Shown one piece after another: positions 25,720 through 33,200 of a stretch of DNA of 64,000 nucleotides. The notes beneath the pieces were generated by a model. That model was not told the DNA's origin. It did no database searches and was given only the letters and a program-made list of their open reading frames with translations. Location of the stretch: NCBI GenBank assembly GCA_016860845.1, contig BOKF01000018.1:1-64000 (forward strand), given 5' to 3'. The first letter of the stretch is position 1; each line of letters starts with the position of its first letter. The position numbers were made by a program, and so were the translations under genes. Origin of the DNA: Chloroflexota bacterium (GTDB lineage: Bacteria > Chloroflexota > Anaerolineae > 4572-78 > J111).

Positions 25720-26490
25720 CTACTCCTTAAACAGCCGGTGCAGCCCGCTGAGCCGTTCCAGCATCACCGAAGGATGGGTGCTTTTCATGGCATAGGTCAT
25801 GGCATTGTAGAGCGACCATTGGGTGCGGCTGCTGAACTCGGCAAAGCGCGGTTCCAGCCATTCCTCACGGGCGACCGGAAGCTGCCGGTCGGTGATGATG
25901 TCCTGTCCCCAGGCCAGGCCCAGCATTTGATAAGCCATGTCGTCGGTGCAGCGGGCGGCGTGGAGGGCGCTGATGTCCTGCACCAACTGCTGGTGGTGGC
26001 CGGTGGCCTCGCGGGCGGCTTCGTAGAGCATATCTTGCAGCCGGGCGATCACATTCTTGGTGTTCTTGCGGACCACTTTGACCAGGCCCGAAAACATCAG
26101 GTTGGAGCAAACCGTCACCTTGCCGCCCAGGCAGATGCCTTCGGTCAGGGTTTTGTTGTACGAGCCGCGCATCCCGCAGGCAAAGGGCAGGTTGAGCGTG
26201 GCCGATTTATAAGTCAGCGTCCCGAACATCTGCTGGTCGCCTTGGGCCAGGATAAAGCCCTCGTCCACCAGCTCGTAATCGCCGGGTAGGGTGTTGCCCA
26301 GGATTTCCTTGGCAATGGTCACCAGGGTTTGGTACGGGACCGGGTGCCATGTTTCGGTCGAGGCCGGGGCCGGGATCAGCCCCAGCTCGTCGAAACTGGC
26401 CGGCCGGCAGCCTTTGGCGTAGCGGCCGGTCAGGTAAGCCTCGCCGTGATTGATGATTCTTTCAGAGGGCAGGATCAATGTTGTCGTCAT
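25720..26490 (-). CDS. DUF932 family phage/plasmid protein
   Basis: 256 aa. ATG 26490 is preferred (AAGGACTCCT just upstream) to an ATG 13 codons earlier. Features of the DUF932 / phage-plasmid TIGR03299 family are visible: an N-terminal 'PYQTLVTIAKEIL' segment, the central GTLTYKSATLNLPFACGMRGSYNKT with VTVCSNLMFSG, and a C-terminal helical part (SLYNAMTYAMKSTHPSVML). Members are frequent in phage and plasmid early regions; their role is unproven, and a link to replication or recombination has been suggested by context. It sits after the ParB-like gene. Confidence 0.7.
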   Translation of the reverse strand: MTTTLILPSERIINHGEAYLTGRYAKGCRPASFDELGLIPAPASTETWHPVPYQTLVTIAKEILGNTLPGDYELVDEGFILAQGDQQMFGTLTYKSATLNLPFACGMRGSYNKTLTEGICLGGKVTVCSNLMFSGLVKVVRKNTKNVIARLQDMLYEAAREATGHHQQLVQDISALHAARCTDDMAYQMLGLAWGQDIITDRQLPVAREEWLEPRFAEFSSRTQWSLYNAMTYAMKSTHPSVMLERLSGLHRLFKE

Positions 26491-26506
26491 AGGAGTCCTT
26501 TCTTGG

Positions 26507-27496
26507 TTATAGACCAGGAATAGCGGCATCGGCCTCAGCCGTTGCCAGATAGGTGTTTTGCATATCGGCCAGCAGGTTGGCCAGGACCGGCAGGATGTCC
26601 GTCGGCAGCCGGTTAATCAATTGGACCGCCTGGCTTTTGAGTTCGGCTCGCTGCGCGGCTTCTTCGAGAGCCTTGCGATCCAGCTCATCGCTGTAAGCGG
26701 TGCGGGTCGTCCAGACCGCCCCGCAATCTTCGTTGAGGCACATCGCGCCGCCGTTTAATTTTACCTGGCGCTGGCCACAGCGGGGGCAGGTGAATTCGCC
26801 GGGTTCTTCGCTGGCGTGAGTGTTGGGAACGGCGACGACCTGGCCGCTCACGGCGAGCACCGCCAGGCGCTGCTGTTCGAGCCGCTCGGCCTCGCCGGGG
26901 GCGAGATGGTGGCCGACCTGGCCGTTGACGTGGACCGCGCCGCATTTGGTGCAGGTCATGGTGTCCAGAGGAACGGTGTACGTACCGCCGCCCGTGCAGT
27001 AAGCCCAGCGGCAGCGCAGCTTGATGCCCTGCCGGGAGCTGCGAGCGTCGTCCACGATCAGGTTGCCGGCGTTGTGGCCGTTGCGCATCGAGCTGACCAC
27101 GTTCTCGACGTGCTTGGCCGTCACCTTGCCGCCGGGGGCGGTGTCTACGGCCTGCTGCCAGGCTTCGCGCTGCTGCTCCGGATCGGGGAGGGCGGCCAGG
27201 GGCCGGGCGACTGACTCCGCTGCCGGCAGGGGATAGCCGTTTTCCCCAATTGGGGAAAGGACCCGCTGAATCTTGGCGAAATCCAACAGCCGGTAAACGT
27301 GGCTGGATTGAAAATCGAACTCCTGCATAACGCACTCGCGCCAGGAGGAGTAACCGAGCGCCTTCCAGCCTTCGCGCTCGTGCAGTTCCAGGAGCTTCGC
27401 GCCGACGGCCGAGATGTCGGTCTTGATTTCTTCGATCAGGACGCGGGCCTCGGTTTCGGTCATCGGTTGAATAATGGTGAGATCTGTTTGAGTCAT
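26507..27496 (-). CDS. ParB-like / DUF3102-like DNA-binding protein with two zinc knuckles
   Basis: 329 aa from ATG 27496 (GAAGGAAAATT upstream). Residues 20-130 read as helical ParB/DUF3102-type sequence (GYSSWRECVMQEFDFQSSHV, then YPLPAAESVARPLAALP and HVENVVSS). Two CxxC pairs follow: CTKCG (about 185) and CPRCG with CLNEDCG (about 240-265). Together these suggest a sequence-specific nucleic-acid-binding protein for replication, partition or regulation. The 16-bp palindrome copy 4 lies inside the gene and encodes SPIGENG in frame. Its start overlaps the preceding stop by four bases. Confidence 0.65.
   Translation of the reverse strand: MTQTDLTIIQPMTETEARVLIEEIKTDISAVGAKLLELHEREGWKALGYSSWRECVMQEFDFQSSHVYRLLDFAKIQRVLSPIGENGYPLPAAESVARPLAALPDPEQQREAWQQAVDTAPGGKVTAKHVENVVSSMRNGHNAGNLIVDDARSSRQGIKLRCRWAYCTGGGTYTVPLDTMTCTKCGAVHVNGQVGHHLAPGEAERLEQQRLAVLAVSGQVVAVPNTHASEEPGEFTCPRCGQRQVKLNGGAMCLNEDCGAVWTTRTAYSDELDRKALEEAAQRAELKSQAVQLINRLPTDILPVLANLLADMQNTYLATAEADAAIPGL
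27242..27257. repeat. palindrome TTCCCCAATTGGGGAA, copy 4 (in coding sequence)
   Basis: Perfect copy inside the ParB-like gene, read in frame on the minus strand as part of LSPIGENG. Tolerated insertion in a linker is the simplest explanation. Confidence 0.8.
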
Positions 27497-27762
27497 AATT
27501 TTCCTTCGTCTTTCATGCGATGATATTCCTGGTCGCCCCACTCAGCCCAGTCGCGGGCTTTGTGTTCTTCCGGGGTGAGTTGTTCTTCTTCCCACTCGGC
27601 CAGCTCTTGGATGAAGGTATCCAGGTTGCCCAGGTAGTCGAGGATGCGGGCGCAGGGGTCACAGACAAAATGGGGGTTATTCTTCCGGTCCACAACTACG
27701 TGCGTAGCCGTTACGGGCTTCTCGTCGAGGTGTGCCGGATTGCAACAATTTTTTTCGGTCAT
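27493..27762 (-). CDS. small Cys-rich phage early protein (89 aa), first gene of the leftward operon
   Basis: Begins MTEKNCCNPAHLDEKPVTAT and contains VCDPCARILDYLGNL, so CC and CDPC could hold a zinc ion. The C-terminal half is acidic helix (AEWEEEQLTPEEHKARDW). GGAGCAAC precedes the ATG. It is the promoter-proximal gene of the leftward operon. Small zinc proteins in this position are often early regulators or host-takeover factors, which is inference. Confidence 0.55.
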   Translation of the reverse strand: MTEKNCCNPAHLDEKPVTATHVVVDRKNNPHFVCDPCARILDYLGNLDTFIQELAEWEEEQLTPEEHKARDWAEWGDQEYHRMKDEGKL

Positions 27763-27894
27763 TGAGTTGCTCCTTGGCTAAAAGTATATCCTGAGTTTAT
27801 CGAAGGGTTCCCCTAATCCGCTGTTCCGTCTCTGTCACCGTCAAATATTCCATCGGTCGCCTCCGTAGGGAAGGGGTTATCTGGTACTCTTTAT

Positions 27895-27923
27895 ACTATA
27901 CAAAAGTGTAATTCAATTGTCAA
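27895..27923 (-). promoter_or_regulatory. leftward early promoter
   Basis: On the minus strand TTGACA (27923-27918), a 17-base spacer and TATAGT (27900-27895) form a near-consensus sigma-70 promoter reading into the early operon. Confidence 0.8.
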
Positions 27924-27946
27924 GAGTTTTACCTTAAAAATTACAC
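27906..27946. promoter_or_regulatory. inverted-repeat operator candidate between divergent promoters
   Basis: GTGTAATT (27906-27913) and AATTACAC (27939-27946) are perfect inverted copies. The left half lies within the leftward promoter spacer and the right half just upstream of the rightward -35. A dimeric repressor bound here could control both promoters, as in phage immunity regions. Confidence 0.6.
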
Positions 27947-27954
27947 AAATTCAC

Positions 27955-27983
27955 TTGACATTTGTATGGAGAAGGATTAGAAT
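27955..27983 (+). promoter_or_regulatory. rightward promoter of the regulator gene
   Basis: TTGACA (27955-27960), 17-base spacer, TAGAAT (27978-27983). It is followed by AAAGGAGG and the small regulator gene. Confidence 0.8.
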
Positions 27984-28024
27984 AAGGCTACCGCTTGACA
28001 GTGGTGAAAGGAGGCAATGTGGAT

Positions 28025-28297
28025 ATGGCAACATTAAGGGTGATGCTAGAGGAACGACGTGGAAATACTCCGGTTGAAGATTGGGCGCAGGAAATCAATC
28101 AGTATGTTGATCCTGAGCACAGAATCAGGATTTCAACCCTGTACTCCTATCTCAACGGTAGTCGAAACGTTACCGGCAAGGGGGCGCGTTCCCTTGCTCA
28201 ATATTTTTACAAGCGAGGCGATATGGCTATGGTGAACGCCATAAGCAAGATCACGCTTGGCATTCCATACCCCTCCCTCAACGGAGGACAAAACTAG
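28025..28297 (+). CDS. small Cro/XRE-like phage regulator, probable
   Basis: 90 aa from ATG 28025, ten bases after AAAGGAGG; GTG 28019 in the same frame is possible. The core RIRISTLYSYLNGSRNVTGK followed by GARSLAQYFYKRGD resembles the second half of a helix-turn-helix repressor ('s.stiS.y..G.r.....a..lA.yl'). It is alone, divergent from the early operon, with palindromic sites between. It is therefore the likely repressor of the leftward promoter. The N-terminal helix is less typical, so the family is not certain. Confidence 0.6.
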   Translation: MATLRVMLEERRGNTPVEDWAQEINQYVDPEHRIRISTLYSYLNGSRNVTGKGARSLAQYFYKRGDMAMVNAISKITLGIPYPSLNGGQN

Positions 28298-28299
28298 CA

Positions 28300-28355
28300 T
28301 TGCCCCAAAAAGAAACACCCGTGCATCTTTCAGCACAGGTGTCTTTTTGGGGCAA
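28300..28355. terminator. strong bidirectional terminator
   Basis: TTGCCCCAAAAAGAAACACC (28300-28319) pairs with GGTGTCTTTTTGGGGCAA (28338-28355), with an inner GTGC/GCAC. It ends the regulator transcript three bases after its stop codon. Confidence 0.8.
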
Positions 28356-28462
28356 TTATTTGCCGCCCATCGTCCCCTTCTCGTCCTATCCGCCAAGATC
28401 GCCGAGAGAGGGGTATATCACACACCCGGCCCGAATGGACCGGAGAGCGATTTCGTATTAAG

Positions 28463-28572
28463 TTGAGAAGTCCAGAGTAGAGGACAGTAGCAGATCGCGT
28501 CTGGTTCCCCGCGCGTTCTTCGCTCTGGGGGCCGGGGCGTGATCCTACTGCCCCCTATGGTGGATTTCTCAA
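28463..28572 (+). ncRNA. structured RNA candidate, nested stems, about 110 nt
   Basis: The outer 12-bp stem is TTGAGAAGTCCA (28463-28474) with TGGATTTCTCAA (28561-28572), with one G-T pair that works as G-U only if the plus strand is transcribed. Inside it CAGTAG (28485-28490) pairs with CTACTG (28545-28550), GATC (28493-28496) with GATC (28541-28544), and GGTTCCCC (28503-28510) with GGGGGCC (28527-28533). All stems nest. A small hairpin CTTCCATGTGGAAG with T-rich sequence follows at about 28577-28605. No open frame fits. It does not show the conserved SRP loop; a 6S-like role cannot be judged. Confidence 0.5.
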
Positions 28573-28679
28573 GTAACTTCCATGTGGAAGCGTATTTTGT
28601 TCTTTACCAATTAGCCGGGTGAAAGTTTTGGCCCGACCATATCATTTTTGGGGGCCGAAAGTGGGGATGCAATAAAACA

Positions 28680-28754
28680 AAAAGCGGTGGCCCCGATCCC
28701 AAGTTAGAGTGTTAGCTTAAAAGGCAATTGCTCTGCCGACTGAGCTAACGGCTC
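28680..28754 (-). pseudogene. decayed tRNA-Lys(UUU), possible attachment site
   Basis: On the minus strand TAGCTCAGTCGGCAGAGC is a perfect D-arm, followed by the anticodon loop CTTTTAA (anticodon UUU). The anticodon stem has mismatches, the 3' half lacks a TTC-type T-loop, and the 3' side does not pair with the 5' acceptor strand GAGCCGT. So the 5' half of a tRNA-Lys is intact and the 3' half is replaced. The intact half faces the host side, as expected if prophage integration or later decay altered the gene. Confidence 0.6.
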
Positions 28755-28846
28755 ACGAAAAAGTTGAGTTTGTAAATTTCCAAGCAGGAATGGTAACACA
28801 GCCTGGTTGTCTTGTCAATAGCCCTTTTGCTTTTTTAAGGTTAGCG

Positions 28847-28875
28847 TTGACATGCCTGCAAGGCAATGTTATAAT
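28847..28875 (+). promoter_or_regulatory. consensus promoter with palindromic spacer
   Basis: TTGACA (28847-28852), 17-base spacer, TATAAT (28870-28875). The spacer contains the palindrome TGCCTGCAAGGCA, which could be an operator. It drives the NTPase/cyclase operon. Confidence 0.8.
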
Positions 28876-28938
28876 TTGACATAGTTATTTAACATATTCC
28901 ATCGGGGTTAAATCTCAAAGTCCAGGAGAGACGAGTCC

Positions 28939-30270
28939 ATGTCAGGGGATCATCGCTATCCGGGGGCGGCTCGCAATTTTATCGAGGCCTACGCTAATAC
29001 CAACTATCTGCGCCCGCTTAAGGGTAAAGATATGGAGAATTTTTATGTGAATCGCGGCATCCACTCGGAGTTGAAGGCGTTGATGGGTGAGCTTGAAGCA
29101 GGCGCTAGAACTGCTGCCCCCAATAATACTAAATTTCTATTTGTGGGTCACACCGGCTGTGGTAAAAGCACGGAACTTTCCTGTCTGGTCAATATCATCG
29201 AGACCGGTACAGGCCGTTCAGATTTCCTCCAAAACCATTTTTTGCCAATTCAATATTCCGTCAGCGAGGTCGTCGGTCTCTACAATATTGAATTTGTGGA
29301 TATTGCCCTCTCAATTATCCTGGGCATTTATCGCGAGATGGAACGGCTGGGCTATGTCGTGGATGAATCGCCCGCTCGCCGGGTGTATGATTGGCTCTAC
29401 CAGAGTCAGATGTCTGCCCCGCCAGAAATGCCGCGCGCCAGAGAGTCGGTTGGCCTTGATCTGGGTCTTGGCAGCCTGATTCGCCTCATTGATGTTCGCC
29501 TCAAAAGTGAAGGCGAAATCCGTGAAGGAATCCGCGCCCGCATCCGCAAGTATATTCCGGAACTGATCAATCTCATCAATCAGATTCTCTACGAGGTTTC
29601 GGCCATTACGGGCAAAAACATTTTATTAATTATTGACGACCTGGATAAAATCCAGCCCCTCGACGCCGCCCTCAACATCTTTCGCGAGCATGTCAAAAGC
29701 CTGGCTTCGTTTGACTGTTTTGCGATCTACACCGCTCCCATTTCGCTGTTGTATGACCCGGCCTTAAAGCACCTCGGTCAGTTTCTGGAAATTCATTATA
29801 TGCCGATGTTTCGGGTACATACCAAGGAAGGCGATCCTGAGCCGCCCGACTCACCCTATGTCGCCATTCTGCGTGAGATTGTCTACCGCCGGCTGTCGCC
29901 CGACCTCTTTGACGAGGGCGTGGTTGAAGCGGCCATTGATATGACCGGCGGGGTTTTGCGCGAACTCATTCGGGTTATTCGCGGCTGCTGCGTTTATTGT
30001 GAGGAGTATGGCCTGAGCCGCATTACCCACAATGCCTTAAATTTTCAAAAAAACAAGCTCAAAAGCGAATATTATCGCATTTTGGAGCATGATGATTACA
30101 AGTGGCTGCTGCGGGTCAAGCAAACCAAAAGCCGGGCCGATGTGAACATGCGCCACCTGGAGTCGCTGTGCGTGCTCTACTACCCTAACGGTAAAGGTTG
30201 GTTCGACGTTCACCCCATTGTCACCGAACTCCTGGAAGACTGGGAAGCGGATGTTTGGAAAACCATTTAA
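28939..30270 (+). CDS. P-loop NTPase (AAA/STAND-like), partner of the NACHT-cyclase protein
   Basis: 443 aa, ATG behind CAGGAGAG. Walker A GHTGCGKST at residues 70-78 and Walker B ILLIIDDLD with Asp233/Asp234 are visible, as are an N-terminal 'YLRPLKGKDMENFYVNRG' and a C-terminal winged-helix-like region (about 385-443). No membrane segment is present. It resembles ORC/STAND-type ATPases that act as switches. It is followed after 12 bases by the 1306-aa NACHT-cyclase gene, so the two are one operon and probably one complex. It may sense or transduce a signal to the partner; the trigger is unknown. The operon begins immediately beyond the prophage boundary. Confidence 0.75.
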   Translation: MSGDHRYPGAARNFIEAYANTNYLRPLKGKDMENFYVNRGIHSELKALMGELEAGARTAAPNNTKFLFVGHTGCGKSTELSCLVNIIETGTGRSDFLQNHFLPIQYSVSEVVGLYNIEFVDIALSIILGIYREMERLGYVVDESPARRVYDWLYQSQMSAPPEMPRARESVGLDLGLGSLIRLIDVRLKSEGEIREGIRARIRKYIPELINLINQILYEVSAITGKNILLIIDDLDKIQPLDAALNIFREHVKSLASFDCFAIYTAPISLLYDPALKHLGQFLEIHYMPMFRVHTKEGDPEPPDSPYVAILREIVYRRLSPDLFDEGVVEAAIDMTGGVLRELIRVIRGCCVYCEEYGLSRITHNALNFQKNKLKSEYYRILEHDDYKWLLRVKQTKSRADVNMRHLESLCVLYYPNGKGWFDVHPIVTELLEDWEADVWKTI

Positions 30271-30282
30271 AAAGGAGTCGGC

Positions 30283-33200
30283 ATGATGTTGCCGGAAGCC
30301 GACGAATTTGCGGCTCGTTTCCCCGACGAAATCAGAATGTTGCTGGCCATGCTGCGCATGAGCAACCTGGGCGGTCTGGCCGTGGCCGAGTGCGATGACC
30401 TCGACTTGCGGGCCAGGTTGATTGATTATTTCCGCCGCCGGCTGGAAACTGAAGGGATCTATGTTTTTAACTACGAGGTTGGGGCCAAAGATACCAACCT
30501 GATCCGCAGCCTGACCGAACTAACGGACCAGGCCCGCTTTAAAAACCTGGAACTGACCGGCAAGTACAAATCTATCGTTTTCTTTGTCTACGGCATTGAA
30601 AAATTTACCAGCGAGCAGCGCTCCACTTTTGTCAGGCTCCTTAATTTTCTGCGAGACCGGCTCACCTTAATTGCCCAGCCGATTGTCATCTGGGGCACGT
30701 CGGCATTTGTCACGCAACTGGCCCGCAACGCCCCGGATTTCTGGAGTTGGAAAGGACACTTTTTCAGCTTTCCCTCCCTCAACCCGCCGGTAAATATTGT
30801 GCAAAGCCGTTCTGACTCTGAGCCGATTGATATTCATGGTAATTTACCCGCCATCCGCCGCTATCTCCGCCGGGTCATCGAAGACCCGGACTACACCGTC
30901 TGGAAAGATTTGTACGTTCCGCTCAAAGCTACCCGTGCGGCTGAAACCATTACGCCTTTCCCGGTCCGCCATACCCTCACCTATGAAGAGTTGAAGCAGC
31001 TAGCCCCCCTGTTCCCAACCGCCGAGTCCCTGGATGCTGACCAGATTGTATTTGACCGGGGTCAGGAGGGGGACAAGTGTTACGTTATTGTGAGCGGCGA
31101 GGTCGAGGTGCTGGCCCTCGACGCCCTGGGCAATGACATCCCGGTAGCCAAATTAGGCCGGGGCGACTTTTTTGGCGAAATTGCGCTGATCAAACGGGTT
31201 CCCCGGACCGCCAAAGTGCGGACGACCAAACCTTCAAAATTTGTCACGCTGACCCATCGCTCGTTAACGTTGCTCAATAACAAGGCCCCGGCGGTCCTCG
31301 ATCTTTTAGCCGATATTGCTCAGCGCCGCATGGAAGAGGCGCGCCGCCGGGGTACTCAGGATACGGTTTCTCCCTTACGGCGCTTTGCCATCGAAGGTTC
31401 CAGCTTGATTCGGGAAGCGCCGGTGGATGTGCGGGAACTGATTGCCAATGACCACCGGGCTGTCGTCTTGGGTGAGGCCGGCGGCGGTAAAACGACGGTT
31501 TTGCGCCGGCTTATGCTCGATACCGCCGAGTCTGCTGAAAACACCCTGGCTAATTCCAAACAGCCCGCTATTCTGCCCATTTTTATCAAGTTGAATGCCC
31601 TGACCCCCGGTAAAACGGTTGAAAGTATTATTCTCAAAGCTTTCCATAGTTATGAAATCTTTGAGTTTGAAACCGAGGCCGATGTGGTCAGCCTGCTCAA
31701 GGGCGAAAGCCCGGACGACAGCTCGATCCATTCGCTCTTGTTTTTAATGGACGGCCTCAACGAAATGCCGTTTCAAACCAAAACACGGCCGGAATTAAAC
31801 CGTTTTATCCAGGCCTATCCCCACCATCGCTTTATTATCTCCTGCCGGGTGCAAGATTACACTGCCCTGTACGGCTTTCGAACCGGCCTGTTGCAGCGGC
31901 TGGCCGGCGAGGATATTGAAGCCTTTCTGGTCAATTATTTGCGCGCCGAGCAGGGTCGCAGGGTGGCCCGGGAAATTTACAGCGACCCGCAACTGGAAGA
32001 CCTGGCCCAAACGCCGCTGGCCCTTTACATGTTTGCCCAGATTGCCAAGCGTAGTAATGAAGCTTTGCCCAAAAATAGGGGTATTCTGTTTGAAGTATTT
32101 ACCGATAACCTGCTGGAACGAACCGACAGCGAGTGGTGGAAGATTTTTGGCCGCTCCAAATCGCAGACCCCCCTCGCGCTGCGCCGCAGCGCCCTGGCCA
32201 GTCTGGGCCTGGCCATGCAAGAGGAAGAAGTCTGGGCTTTTCCACGCACCCGCTGGATTGAATTGATTACCAGAGAGCTACACCTCTTTCGTGAAGGCGC
32301 TACACCCGGCGAACGGGTCGAAGTTCAGTATATCACCCCGGAAGATGTGCATGAGGAAATCAAGCACAGCGGCCTGCTGCGCTATTCCGACGACCGGGCC
32401 TGGGTAGAATTTGCCCACCACACCTATCAAGAGTTTTTTGCCGCCCTGGCCCAGCGCGAGCAGGGGCAAGACCTGGAACCCCGTTTACGCACCACCGAAG
32501 CCCGCCGCCGCTGGCAGGGGACCATCGTGCTGCTCTACGGCATTGCCCACGATAACGCCGCCCTTTACTCCAAAATCTTGGGCCAGGAGAACGATTATGC
32601 GCGTATCTGGCTGGCCGCGCAATGCCTGGCCAATTCGGGCGAGGAAATCAGCCAAGCGCTGCGCCGCCTGGAACAGCGCCTGCCGCAGCCGCAGCACTTT
32701 GCTTTGCTTTTTAGCGTTGGCCTGGCCTGCCGCCAGTTGGGCCGCTACCCCGAGGCGCTGACCTATCTGAACATGGCCACTGAAGAAGAGCCTGGTTCCG
32801 CTGAAGTGCAGTACGAGTTAGGCTCGCTTTACCGCCAGGTGGATCAATTTGAGCGCGCTATCATCCACCTCGAAGAAGCGATTCGCCTGCGCTCTGATTT
32901 TGTGGACGCCTACAATCAGCTTGGCATCACTTACCATGACCAGGGCAAGTATGTGGAAGCGCTGACCATTTTTAAGGCGACGACTCAACTTGAGCCGGCC
33001 AACTCTCACCATTTTTATAACCTGGGGACGGTCCAAAAAACGCTGCGTGATTATGTTTCAGCCCGCGAGTCCTTCCGCAATGCCTTGCAGCTTAAACCCG
33101 ACTACACCGAAGCCAGGGTCCAGCTCGATATTCTGGAAAAGGCGCTGGCTACGGGCGTGGTGCGCGTCCTGGAGAATATCCCCATCCTCAGCAAAATGAC

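Noticed and set aside
28680..28754. Functional tRNA-Lys gene
   Set aside because: The T-arm and the 3' acceptor strand are missing and the anticodon stem has mismatches.
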